Shown piece after piece: positions 1-7,251 of a DNA stretch of 16,022 nucleotides. The position numbers were made by a program, and so were the translations under genes. The notes beneath the pieces were generated by a model. The model was not told the origin of the DNA, searched no databases, and saw only the letters and a list, made by a program, of their open reading frames with translations. Source of the stretch: a bacterium Ga0077546 (lineage in GTDB: Bacteria; Cyanobacteriota; Vampirovibrionia; Obscuribacterales; Obscuribacteraceae); assembly GCA_001464165.1 (NCBI GenBank), contig LNEX01000132.1:1-16022 (forward strand). Reading direction: 5' to 3'. Numbering within the stretch: the stretch's first letter is position 1; every line of letters begins with the position of its first letter.

Positions 1-44
1 TCCTTGTGCCTAATGTTAAAAATGGATTGTCGCAAGTTCCGCCA

Positions 45-80
45 AGAGGAAAGCAGCCGATTACTCAGCTGCTTCTCTCT
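45..80 (-). terminator. Hairpin downstream of the first gene, possible terminator
   Basis: Positions 51-57 (AAGCAGC) and 68-74 (GCTGCTT) are perfect inverted repeats around a 10-nt loop. After one A/C mismatch the stem continues outward through 45-49 and 76-80, giving about 12 pairs. It lies 38 nt past the stop codon of the minus-strand gene at 118-1233, the right place for transcript end formation. There is no clear run of U after the stem on the minus strand, so it may be a stabilising 3' hairpin or a weak or bidirectional terminator and not a classical intrinsic one. Confidence 0.4.
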
Positions 81-117
81 GCCACCCCCGTGGAGCCCTT
101 TGTATGATGGTCAATTC

Positions 118-1233
118 TCACTCTCTGGTAGGTCTGGTACCAGTAGGATAGAACGTCGCATCATCAATTGAACCTTGGTCCAATTGCAAATCTGGTCTAA
201 TGGTAGTGTTGCCATCACTGTAGATACTTGGACCAAAATCAAGAGTGTCATCTCCTGCTCTCAAGCCAACACCAGCGCCAACACTAGAATTCTCACTATC
301 TAAATCAAAATGACCACCCGTGCGAACACCGACTAGATCTGCTACGTCAGTATTAGCACCAGTATAAGCATGAACACCCTCTGGACCGACACCAGCACCC
401 GCTTCAGCTTCTACATCAACAGGATAAACTCGACCACGAACATCGCCATCAACACCGGTATTTCTGCCGACACGAGCATCAAAATCTGCGTCGCCATTGA
501 CGATATTGAAGAAGTTAGCACCGGCACCAACATCGCCACGCACACCATCCTCACTAAAGTTGACTCCGGCACCTGTTCGAGCGTGAATTGGTCCACCAAT
601 TGGCATGAACTCAGCATCAACCCGGGTGTTAGCACCAAGCTGTAGATCGGTTTTAGCTACACCGATATTTACACCAGCTTCAAGGGAGCCACCATCGTTA
701 TAGCCAAGTTTGACGATGCCCAAATCAAGGCCATGAAATTCAGGCTTAGGCTGATTGTAGACAGCATCATAAGCTGGGCTATTGGGTGTCGGTGGAGCGA
801 AACGACTATCAGGAGCATAGCCAGGGTGCTTGATACGATTATCAGCGTCGGCGTCAGCTGGCGGAATTGGAAGATTCTTGTCATCAAGAGCTCTGATGTC
901 GCTTATCTCAATAACACCATCATCTTGAGCATCGACTGGTTGGGCAGCTCTTCTTTGCTGTCTTACTACTTTTGGTTGGTGGCGAACCTTCTTCGCTTCG
1001 GCTTCTTCAGCAACACCATCCATGGCGTTGTTCCACTCTTTCTTGTTGTATTTATGCTTATGCTCATTGTTCTTATCAACAATTGCCAAAGCCTTATCCC
1101 AGTCTTGAGGATTCTTACTGTTCCAGAGATCCCAGGCCACACGAGCGTCAGCCACATCAGCTGCCATATTTGCTTGGTTATCGCCATGCTTGTGGCTATG
1201 TTTACCGTGATCTGCGTGGTTTGACTTGTCCAT
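118..1233 (-). CDS. Hypothetical protein, His-rich N-terminus and Gly/Asp beta-like repeats
   Basis: I do not recognise a family for this 371-residue protein. The start ATG has AGAGGAA about 7 nt upstream, a good SD. There is no signal peptide or membrane segment. Residues 1-20 carry six histidines. Residues 25-75 look helical and charged (Trp at 34, 37, 45 and 67). Residues 80-165 are acidic and proline-rich and look disordered. From about 166 to 345 the sequence is a loose repeat of short alternating segments rich in Gly, Val, Asp and Ala, with recurring GAGV, GAGA, GAGVG and GVR elements, a pattern that suggests stacked beta strands or a beta-repeat surface. The repeats are too degenerate to fix a period by eye. 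It could be a structural or cell-surface protein exported by a route without a Sec signal, or a cytoplasmic filament-like protein; neither is shown. It is transcribed away from agmatinase and has no partner gene in view. Confidence 0.75.
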   Translation of the reverse strand: MDKSNHADHGKHSHKHGDNQANMAADVADARVAWDLWNSKNPQDWDKALAIVDKNNEHKHKYNKKEWNNAMDGVAEEAEAKKVRHQPKVVRQQRRAAQPVDAQDDGVIEISDIRALDDKNLPIPPADADADNRIKHPGYAPDSRFAPPTPNSPAYDAVYNQPKPEFHGLDLGIVKLGYNDGGSLEAGVNIGVAKTDLQLGANTRVDAEFMPIGGPIHARTGAGVNFSEDGVRGDVGAGANFFNIVNGDADFDARVGRNTGVDGDVRGRVYPVDVEAEAGAGVGPEGVHAYTGANTDVADLVGVRTGGHFDLDSENSSVGAGVGLRAGDDTLDFGPSIYSDGNTTIRPDLQLDQGSIDDATFYPTGTRPTRE

Positions 1234-1622
1234 GGAATATTCCTCTTGGGGGAAGGCGAAATAACTGTATTCGTTTTAAAAGCGCGCAGGCATCCAACTG
1301 CAAGCCTTGGGCTTATTCAGTGAAAACATATTCGGCTTTTGAAATTTGTCGGTTGGTTGCGATTGCATTTCCGACTCACCCCATGACAATACAATCGCAA
1401 AAACGATTTGGCAAGTAAAACTTTTTCTGCCACAAGTCCGCCACAGTTAGAACACAAATCGGCCACACGCAGATACAGAGCCATTCTCAAGCGACGACGG
1501 TAACGACCAAAAACGAAGACAACCGCCACTGATGAGCACCACATATAGTGCTCGCCACTTTTGCTACTACCACAGAGGATACTGCGCTGATACCAGAAGC
1601 CGGTTAAGAAACCTCCCTTCAA
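1234..1622. other. Divergent intergenic region without a supported gene
   Basis: This is most of the 455-bp space between the minus-strand repeat protein and agmatinase. A 101-codon minus-strand reading frame (1317-1622) exists but has no family resemblance, no good SD and an erratic composition rich in Cys, Arg and Trp, so I do not call it. I found no convincing promoter for the minus-strand gene and no RNA structure. The agmatinase promoter lies just to the right. Confidence 0.6.
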
Positions 1623-1652
1623 TTGACAATCGACTGAAAGATCTGATTTAAT
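1623..1652 (+). promoter_or_regulatory. Sigma70-type promoter for agmatinase
   Basis: TTGACA (1623-1628, a perfect -35 box) is followed after 18 bp by TTTAAT (1647-1652, five of six matches to TATAAT). The predicted transcript start near 1659 gives a short leader of about 30 nt before the agmatinase ATG, with TTGGAG (1678-1683) as the ribosome binding site. This is the best-matching promoter in the window and has no evident operator, suggesting fairly constitutive expression. Confidence 0.7.
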
Positions 1653-1688
1653 TCGGGCCCTTACTTTTCTAACTTAATTGGAGCCCCA

Positions 1689-2648
1689 ATGTCTGGAATT
1701 CTTGACTCAAAGACAATTCTCGGACGCATACCTTATCAGGGAATTCCCACTTTCTGGCGAGCCGAACACACTCAAGATCTCACCGGAGCCGAATTTGTTG
1801 TCTACGGCGTGCCTTGCGACATAGAGATTGTCAATCGCCCAGGCACACGCTACGGCCCACGCAGTATTCGCGAACAATCACTGTTCGTCGGTTTCACCGG
1901 TGTGCACTGGCCCTTTGACTATGATCTTACGCAAGAGTACAAATTAATTGACTACGGCGATATTCCGTTTTATCCCGGTCAAGTCGAGCAAATGCTTGCC
2001 AATACTGAAAAGCATGTTGGCTTAATGGCGGCGAGCGGGGCTGGAACCCTCGGACTGGGCGGTGATCACTTAGTTGCCTATCCGGCCATCAAAGCTCATG
2101 CAAAGCATCACGGCAAACTCTCACTGATTCACTTTGACGCTCACACAGACACACACGAAGCCGAACACCTCAATCATGGCAGCATGTTCTGGTATGCCGC
2201 AAAAGAAGGGCTAATAGATCCAGAAACCTCTATTCAAATTGGCATTCGCACCCTAATTCCAGCTGATGACAAATTTGCGGTAATAACAGCCGACAAGTGC
2301 CTACATATGGGCGCTCAAGCAATAATTGAAAGAGTGCGTCAAGTTGTCGGCGATCGCAAATGCTACATCTCACTTGATGTAGACGGCATGGACCCAGCTT
2401 TTGCACCAGGCACAGGAACGCCCATGCCAGGCGGTATTACATCAGCTATGCAAAGAGAAATTCTTTGGGGATTTCGCGGTCTAAATATTGTCGGCGGCGA
2501 TGTGGTAGAGGTCTCACCACCTTACGATCCATCGCACATTACTGCCATTCTCGGAGCCACCTTAGGCATGGATATCCTCTATGCCATGGCCGAATCTCCC
2601 TACCGCCAATCATGCAAGAGAAAATCTATCTTACAAAGTAGGTCTTAA
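1689..2648 (+). CDS. speB: Agmatinase (arginase/ureohydrolase family)
   Basis: Agmatinase hydrolyses agmatine to putrescine and urea using two manganese ions in the cytoplasm, as part of polyamine synthesis from arginine. All family signatures are present: GGDH at 124-127, DAHTD at 150-154 and SLDVDGMDPAFAPGTGTP at 228-245. The expected metal ligands are H127, D150, H152, D154, D230 and D232, essentially co-linear with E. coli SpeB. H163 in NHGSMF matches the HGTMF motif of SpeB-type enzymes, which favours agmatinase over arginase or formimidoylglutamase. The length of 319 residues is slightly above the usual 306. The ATG has TTGGAG 5 nt upstream and a strong promoter. It stands alone: no arginine decarboxylase or other polyamine gene is in the window, so it may depend on unlinked genes or imported agmatine. 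Its end converges with the response regulator gene 42 bp away. Confidence 0.93.
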   Translation: MSGILDSKTILGRIPYQGIPTFWRAEHTQDLTGAEFVVYGVPCDIEIVNRPGTRYGPRSIREQSLFVGFTGVHWPFDYDLTQEYKLIDYGDIPFYPGQVEQMLANTEKHVGLMAASGAGTLGLGGDHLVAYPAIKAHAKHHGKLSLIHFDAHTDTHEAEHLNHGSMFWYAAKEGLIDPETSIQIGIRTLIPADDKFAVITADKCLHMGAQAIIERVRQVVGDRKCYISLDVDGMDPAFAPGTGTPMPGGITSAMQREILWGFRGLNIVGGDVVEVSPPYDPSHITAILGATLGMDILYAMAESPYRQSCKRKSILQSRS

Positions 2649-2690
2649 AGAATAAGCTGCCTATTTAGACTTCCGGTTTAAGCTAACTCT

Positions 2691-3362
2691 TTAGGCTTCT
2701 AAGCGATAGCCAACGCCATGAATAGTGCGAATAATAGAGGGCTGACCTTCTACATCTATTTTCTTGCGCAGGCGCTTGATGCAAGTAGTAAGCGCGTCAA
2801 CTGTGGCTTCAGACTCGGTTACCCAAACACGGTTGAGCAGCGCTTCAGCAGCAAACACGCGATTGGGATTGCGCATGAGAAACTCTAGCAAAGCAAATTC
2901 TTTCGGCAGGAGTCTTATTTCTTCACCAGCTTTCATCACTTGAAAGTTCTGGTGATCAAGAGTGAGATGGGCAAACTTGAGCAAGTCTCCAACGTAACCC
3001 TCAGGGCGCCGCAGAAGAGCTCGCAGTCTAGCAGTTAGCTCTTTGCCATGAAATGGTTTAGTCAAATAATCATCGGCACCGGCATCAAAACCTGTTTCTT
3101 TATCATCAATAGTGCCTTTACCAGTGAGAACAAGCACTGGTGTGGTTCCACCTCGGCTGCGAAACTCTTTGAGAATCTCGATTCCCGTGACGTGCGGCAA
3201 CTCCCAATCAAGAATAAGAATATCGTATTCATAGACCTTGAGCATATTCTGAGCTTCGGCACCATCGGTGACGATCTCGACTTTATGGTGCTCCATCACG
3301 AGCCAATCGCGAATCATCTTGCCCAGCGAAACATCATCTTCGACAATCAGAACTTTGGCCAC
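2691..3362 (-). CDS. OmpR/PhoB-type response regulator
   Basis: This is a 223-residue two-component regulator with an N-terminal receiver domain (about 1-120) and a C-terminal winged-helix DNA-binding domain (about 125-223). Receiver residues are intact: D9 and D10 in the acidic pocket, D52 as phosphoacceptor in LILDWELP, T80 and K102 in LTKPF. The effector ends in the typical TIHGVGYRL motif. It starts with GTG (an ATG two bases upstream is out of frame), supported by TGAGG 5 nt before it. The gene lies 30 bp after the sensor kinase on the same strand, so the two are surely co-transcribed and cognate. OmpR-type regulators usually bind direct repeats spaced about one helical turn; an array of this form lies upstream of the kinase gene (5215-5258). 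The regulated process is not evident from the protein itself. Confidence 0.92.
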   Translation of the reverse strand: MAKVLIVEDDVSLGKMIRDWLVMEHHKVEIVTDGAEAQNMLKVYEYDILILDWELPHVTGIEILKEFRSRGGTTPVLVLTGKGTIDDKETGFDAGADDYLTKPFHGKELTARLRALLRRPEGYVGDLLKFAHLTLDHQNFQVMKAGEEIRLLPKEFALLEFLMRNPNRVFAAEALLNRVWVTESEATVDALTTCIKRLRKKIDVEGQPSIIRTIHGVGYRLEA

Positions 3363-3367
3363 ATGAA

Positions 3368-3372
3368 CCTCA
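3368..3372 (-). promoter_or_regulatory. Ribosome binding site deciding the GTG start of the response regulator
   Basis: On the minus strand TGAGG stands 5 nt before the GTG at 3362. The overlapping ATG (3364-3362) is in another frame, so GTG is the real start of the receiver domain, which begins directly with the conserved beta-1 strand KVLIVEDD. Confidence 0.6.
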
Positions 3373-3392
3373 AACAGCGTGTATTTCTATAC

Positions 3393-5189
3393 TTATTGAA
3401 TTTTACGAGGAATTTTAAACCAGAAGGTGCTGCCCCTTCCCTCTTGCGAATCTACCCCAATTGTTCCACCATGACGCTCAACAATTGCTTTGCAGATAGC
3501 CAAGCCCAAACCGCTACCGCCTTTTACCTTGGCATCGTCGAGTTCAACCTGCTTAAATCTATCAAAAATCGCCTCACGCAGCTGCTCAGGAACGCCTCGC
3601 CCTTGGTCAATGATATTAAACCTAATCCAATCTGGCTCTTCGGCGATCTCAAGGGCAACCGTGCCACCTTTAGGTGAAAATTTGATGGCATTAGAAACTA
3701 AATTGATGATGACCTGAACCAAGCGGTCGCGGTCGGCAAAAATCTCTGGATTGCGGTGGCCTGGGGCCACGAGCTTCACCCCTTGCTGCTCAGCAAAGCC
3801 CCGCACAGCCTGCATTGACGGTTCTAGAATGGCCGAAACTTGATAGCTTTCGCGCTGCAGTATTAATTTGCCAGACTCCATCTTTTCTAGGTCAAGTAGA
3901 CCATTAACCAAACCAATCAAACGGTTAACGTTGGCCTCAGCGGCCTCTAGGTTTTCATGACCGCTATCGCTAAGCTGGCCGTAGGCTTCAGCCTCAAGAA
4001 GAGAAAGAACCATTTGAATAGAGGTCAATGGAGTACGCAAGTCGTGGCTGACCATGGCGACAAAATCACGCTTCATGCGGTCAACTTGCTTACGCTCAGT
4101 GATATCGCGAGCCACACAAAAAAGCGTTTTGTCGGCCTTAGACCAGTGAGCAGACCAAGCAAAATCAACACCACGACCGTCACGGCACATAATGCGATTT
4201 TCAAAAGATCCGGTACCGCTTGGGCTAGCTATCAGATCGTCAATTGCCTTGAAGGTAGCCTTAATATCGTCCTCATGAACAATGGCATCGATGCCATCGC
4301 CAATCAAATCTTCTTCCAGATAGCCCCAAAGCTTTGCCGCCGCAGGGTTTACAGCAACAAAACGCCCCTGGCGATCGAACGAGCAGATTACATCTTCGGC
4401 ATTGTCGACAACCGCATGCTCTTTGCGTCTTGACTCTTCTAAAGCCGATGCCATATCGCGGAAAGTATGATCTAACGTAGCAATTTCATCTCGACCAATC
4501 AATGGCGGACTGAGCGGTTGTTCCAGCGCCAGGCGCTTTGTATTGTCGAGCAAAACGTTGAGTCGCTTAGTGGTACCACGATTAAAATAGAAAGCCAAAC
4601 CAATGGCCAACAGCACATTAAACAACAGGCCAACCGGCAAAATAATTTCTACAGCACGCCTGTAGCCAGCTTGTGCAACCTTCCCCTCAGCCAAGACCTT
4701 GGTCTGATAAACCTCAATTTCATCAATTGCCCCTAACAGCTGACTAATATCCTTGTCGGCATGCATCCACATGCGGGCAGCACCAATCTTGCTACCTAAT
4801 TCAAGCTGACCCTGGGCTCGCTGAAGATTTTCTATAGCGCGGGTGAGCAACCCAGTAATTTTATCGATAGCCGCCTTTTCTTCAGGGTGATCGCGCACAA
4901 GCGGTTCCAAAGCAGCAATCTCAGCCTGAATCTTGAAGCGCGATGTCTCAAAACGCTTCTTAAATGACGGACTGTCAGAGACGTGGTAAAGCACACAGGA
5001 CGAAAAACGGTCAAGCAAAGCAGTCAGGGCAGCGTTAACCCGACCGGTTACCTCTCTGGCATGGTTTTCACGTTCCCGCTCTCTATCGACCGAGTAAAGC
5101 AAAGTGGCAAGACTAACCACAAAGACAATCTCAAAGGCCAAGGGAATGGCCACAAGAATAAGTGCTTTTTTGGAGAGACTTAAAGACAT
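3393..5189 (-). CDS. Membrane sensor histidine kinase (CHASE3-like, HAMP, PAS, HisKA, HATPase)
   Basis: This 598-residue kinase has a transmembrane segment at about 9-32, an extracytoplasmic helical domain at about 33-180 that resembles CHASE3, a second membrane segment at about 182-202, HAMP at about 203-256, and PAS at about 257-367 ending in the usual DITERKQ. The HisKA domain carries SHDLRTPLTS with phosphoacceptor H382. The ATPase domain has an N box with N500, a G1 box DQGRGVP (528-534) and a G2 box GGSGLGLA (557-564). All catalytic motifs look complete, and there is no fused receiver. It should autophosphorylate in response to an external or PAS-sensed signal and pass phosphate to the regulator 30 bp downstream. 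The ATG at 5189 has no obvious SD, so translation may be weak. The CHASE3 assignment is by overall helical pattern and is less certain than the kinase core. Confidence 0.92.
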   Translation of the reverse strand: MSLSLSKKALILVAIPLAFEIVFVVSLATLLYSVDRERERENHAREVTGRVNAALTALLDRFSSCVLYHVSDSPSFKKRFETSRFKIQAEIAALEPLVRDHPEEKAAIDKITGLLTRAIENLQRAQGQLELGSKIGAARMWMHADKDISQLLGAIDEIEVYQTKVLAEGKVAQAGYRRAVEIILPVGLLFNVLLAIGLAFYFNRGTTKRLNVLLDNTKRLALEQPLSPPLIGRDEIATLDHTFRDMASALEESRRKEHAVVDNAEDVICSFDRQGRFVAVNPAAAKLWGYLEEDLIGDGIDAIVHEDDIKATFKAIDDLIASPSGTGSFENRIMCRDGRGVDFAWSAHWSKADKTLFCVARDITERKQVDRMKRDFVAMVSHDLRTPLTSIQMVLSLLEAEAYGQLSDSGHENLEAAEANVNRLIGLVNGLLDLEKMESGKLILQRESYQVSAILEPSMQAVRGFAEQQGVKLVAPGHRNPEIFADRDRLVQVIINLVSNAIKFSPKGGTVALEIAEEPDWIRFNIIDQGRGVPEQLREAIFDRFKQVELDDAKVKGGSGLGLAICKAIVERHGGTIGVDSQEGRGSTFWFKIPRKIQ

Positions 5190-5205
5190 CTAGCTATTAT
5201 TGCAA

Positions 5206-5215
5206 ATTCGCGAAT
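5206..5215. repeat. Perfect 10-bp palindrome ATTCGCGAAT
   Basis: A perfect inverted repeat lies 17-26 bp upstream of the kinase start codon and directly abuts the 11-bp phased array. Flanking bases extend the symmetry imperfectly (TTGCAA on the left, TGCCAA on the right). It could be part of the same control region or chance. Confidence 0.35.
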
Positions 5216-5258
5216 GCCAAAAATCTGCCAAAACTTTGCCCGACTCCTGCCAACCCCT
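5215..5258. promoter_or_regulatory. Four 11-bp phased direct repeats, candidate OmpR-type operator
   Basis: TGCC recurs at 5215, 5226, 5237 and 5248, exactly 11 bp apart. The units are TGCCAAAAATC, TGCCAAAACTT, TGCCCGACTCC and TGCCAACCCCT: TGCC is in all four, AA at positions 5-6 in three, and A at position 7 in three. Seven semi-conserved bases plus four variable ones match the general layout of operators bound by PhoB/OmpR-type regulators. The array lies in the non-coding divergent region between the kinase-regulator operon and a secreted-protein gene, ending 5 bp before a -10 box. The link to the adjacent regulator is inferred from layout and family behaviour. Confidence 0.55.
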
Positions 5259-5263
5259 TTATT

Positions 5264-5269
5264 TATATT
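5264..5269 (+). promoter_or_regulatory. Candidate -10 box of the secreted-protein gene, possibly shared by divergent promoters
   Basis: TATATT (five of six matches) would place the transcript start near 5276, giving a leader of about 36 nt. No good -35 box sits at the right distance; that position is filled by the 11-bp repeats, as is usual for activator-dependent promoters. On the opposite strand TATAAA (5267-5262) could serve as the -10 box of the kinase operon, with a poor -35 box, so the two promoters may overlap. Confidence 0.35.
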
Positions 5270-5311
5270 GAACACGTTGCCAGTGCAGCAATTACTAAAG
5301 AGGCCAAGATC

Positions 5312-5965
5312 ATGAGCGCATTTGCCAAACAAGCAATAAACCTAGTTCTAACAGTAGCAATCTTGCTCGGAGCTTCTCTACCAGCCGAAGCTCAACAAAG
5401 AGTAGCTAGCGGTCTAAGAAACGGCCTCCCCCCAACCACCATGGATAGCTTCGTCTACGAAGCTGGCGGTCACGCTGAGCACATCTACGGTGACGAAGGT
5501 GTCAACGGCTTGCCTCCTTACATGGGCTTCGGCAAAGCTCACCGCATCAATGCTGGCATTATGGATCGCCGGGATGCTGGCCTTACCACTGGTCATGGCA
5601 GCTACATGCCCGATGCTACCGGCAAAGACGAGTTCATTGCTCCTCCAGGCGAATGGGGCCAATCAGGCGCCAGAGGCCACTCATCAGCCAGTGGTTTCGC
5701 TAATGATGGCTTGCCTGTGGTCAATGGCGGCGGCAACAGCCCGGTAGACTACGGCCCACCTCCAGGCGAAGGCTACCAACCAGCTACCACTTGCGAAGGT
5801 TTCGTAGGCTGGTACAGCCCTGAGGAAGTTGCCCTTTCACAAACCGACTTCCCAGCCGCCTTCGAACATTTCGTCTACAGCGGTCGCTACACCGGTAGCT
5901 GGCAGAATGCCATGATGATCCTCACTCTGCAAATGGGCAGACCACAACCTGGCTATGGTGGTTAA
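5312..5965 (+). CDS. Small secreted Gly-rich protein, unknown function
   Basis: The frame opens at 5162 inside the kinase gene, but the start chosen is the ATG at 5312: it has AAAGAGG 8 nt upstream and opens directly into a signal peptide, with a hydrophobic core at 9-23 and a likely cleavage after AEA (27). The mature protein, about 190 residues, is rich in Gly, Pro, Tyr and His and has a repeated NGLPP element (37-41 and 65-69) plus PPGE (111-114 and 150-153). A single cysteine (161) precedes a more ordinary helical C-terminus (about 168-208). No family is recognised. It is expected to be exported to the periplasm or cell surface. It follows the phased repeat array and a -10 box, so the neighbouring two-component system may control it. 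Its last 11 bp overlap the first RDD-like gene. Confidence 0.75.
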   Translation: MSAFAKQAINLVLTVAILLGASLPAEAQQRVASGLRNGLPPTTMDSFVYEAGGHAEHIYGDEGVNGLPPYMGFGKAHRINAGIMDRRDAGLTTGHGSYMPDATGKDEFIAPPGEWGQSGARGHSSASGFANDGLPVVNGGGNSPVDYGPPPGEGYQPATTCEGFVGWYSPEEVALSQTDFPAAFEHFVYSGRYTGSWQNAMMILTLQMGRPQPGYGG

Positions 5966-6530
5966 GGGCACACCAGCATGGCTGGTAGGAATTCAACGCT
6001 CAATTGGCGCTAGTCTCGATTTCACCAGTATTGTTCTGTTAGCTCTCTCACCTTGGTTCTTCAAATTCGTGTCGGGGAAACTAAATCCTGATGCCGTCGC
6101 CGGAATTATCCGTACAGACATAGTGCTACTGATAAGTATTTGCCTGGCGCTTTCACCCCTGTCACTAATTTATTTGCGCATTGTCTTTCACAAAATCATG
6201 CACTCCCCAACACCGGGCGAGCTGATTTCCGGCTTTGTTAGTTCAACCAACTCAAATGGTTTGCAAGGAATAATTCAAGAAGCGAGCTATGGTCTGGCCC
6301 AATATTTTGCCATCTCTATAACCGGCGGCCAATCTCTGCTACTGATCGCCATATTTCTATTCATGGGCACCCAAACTACTTTATTTATACAAAACAATTT
6401 TTTGGCGTTTACTGCCGCCACGATACTCTCCCTGATACTAATGTCACGAGTCTACTGGCCACGCTCCAAAACTAGCTATCAATCATTTCTCGATGATCAA
6501 TGCAACGTGGTTGTTCAACGTCTGCGCTAA
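5955..6530 (+). CDS. RDD-like membrane protein, N-terminally truncated first tandem copy
   Basis: This copy has 191 residues with four predicted membrane segments (about 18-36, 55-79, 112-138, 146-165). RDD features are Arg15 and Asp22 around the first helix, the loop motif SPTPGE (84-89) followed by SGF, and a late SFLDDQ segment. It is about 70% identical by eye to the next gene from TPAW onward, but that gene has about 32 further residues at its N-terminus which are missing here. The ATG used overlaps the preceding stop codon by 11 bp and has no SD of its own, so translation would rely on coupling to the secreted-protein gene. Homology to the paralogue starts within about 10 bp of that stop codon, which suggests a deletion or recombination joint. 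Function is unknown; some RDD-family proteins are linked to ion or osmolyte transport, but that cannot be assigned here. Confidence 0.7.
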   Translation: MVVKGTPAWLVGIQRSIGASLDFTSIVLLALSPWFFKFVSGKLNPDAVAGIIRTDIVLLISICLALSPLSLIYLRIVFHKIMHSPTPGELISGFVSSTNSNGLQGIIQEASYGLAQYFAISITGGQSLLLIAIFLFMGTQTTLFIQNNFLAFTAATILSLILMSRVYWPRSKTSYQSFLDDQCNVVVQRLR

Positions 6531-6562
6531 GATGAAAAGACAAAATTCATTCGTAGGGCGGT

Positions 6563-7219
6563 ATGGAAGAGTTAGGGTCATCGACTGAAATTGAAATTAG
6601 CGAAACAAACGAGAGTTCATCAGCTCTTATCGCCCCACCAGCGCTACTAACTTCAACAACGCCGGGCTGGTTGGTAGGACTGAAACGTTCGACTGGCGCT
6701 AGTCTCGATTTTACCTGCATAGTGCTCCTGGTTCTCTCGCCCTGGTTTTTAGAAATCATGTCTAGAAAACTCAACCCCCAAGCTCTCGCTGGGTTTGTGC
6801 GCACAGATCCGGTACTAGTCTTTACACTGTGCCTGGCAATGTCACCGTTATCGCTTATATATTGGCGTATCGTCTTTCACAAAATTATGCGCTCGCCAAC
6901 ACCCGGAGAGATGTTCTCTGGATTTGTCAGTTCAACCAAATCAAATGGACTGCAAGGAGTTGTGCAAGAGTCTATCTATGGTCTGGCGCAATATTTTGTC
7001 ATTTCAATAACTGGTGGACAAGCAATTCTGATGGTCACCATAGTTCTGTTCATGGGAGCCGAAACCATTTCGTTCATACAGAAAAATTTCTTTTGGCTCG
7101 CCGCTACAGCGATATTCTCACTCTCGCTGATGGCTACAGTCTATTGGCCTCGCTCTAAAACTGACAGTCAATCATTTATAGATGATCAGTGCGGCGTTAT
7201 CGTCCAACGCCTGCGGTAG
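6563..7219 (+). CDS. RDD-like membrane protein, second tandem copy
   Basis: This 218-residue paralogue keeps the full N-terminus: a polar, Glu/Ser-rich cytoplasmic stretch (1-33), then Arg42 and Asp49 at the first helix (about 45-64), a second helix (about 82-107), SPTPGE (111-116) with SGF, the NGLQGVVQE..YGL.QY block (128-144), helices at about 145-166 and 174-194, and a C-terminal SFIDDQ...VQRLR. The R-x6-D, TPGE and late Asp pattern is why I place it with the RDD family; full membership would need a profile search. The start MEELG is shared with the third copy, and both are preceded by AGGG very close to the ATG. It lies 32 bp after the first copy. The C-terminal VQRLR/VKRLR end is conserved in all three proteins. 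Confidence 0.72.
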   Translation: MEELGSSTEIEISETNESSSALIAPPALLTSTTPGWLVGLKRSTGASLDFTCIVLLVLSPWFLEIMSRKLNPQALAGFVRTDPVLVFTLCLAMSPLSLIYWRIVFHKIMRSPTPGEMFSGFVSSTKSNGLQGVVQESIYGLAQYFVISITGGQAILMVTIVLFMGAETISFIQKNFFWLAATAIFSLSLMATVYWPRSKTDSQSFIDDQCGVIVQRLR

Positions 7220-7251
7220 ACTGGAAAGACTAGAGTCATGCGCAGGGAGAT

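Noticed and set aside
411..645. Open frames on both strands inside the first gene
   Set aside because: The repetitive Gly/Asp/Val codon usage of the real gene leaves other frames open; the shadow products are low-complexity Met/Leu/Val or Thr/Ile/Ser strings.
1317..1622. 101-codon minus-strand frame in the intergenic region before agmatinase
   Set aside because: It has no recognisable family, no good SD and an odd composition, and it ends on the agmatinase promoter region; it looks like chance.
2649..2690. Possible bidirectional terminator between the convergent agmatinase and response regulator genes
   Set aside because: I could not find a stem of more than a few pairs in the 42-bp gap.
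5162..5311. N-terminal extension of the secreted protein to an ATG at 5162
   Set aside because: That start lies inside the kinase gene, has no SD, and would bury the signal peptide 50 residues in; the ATG at 5312 has a good SD.
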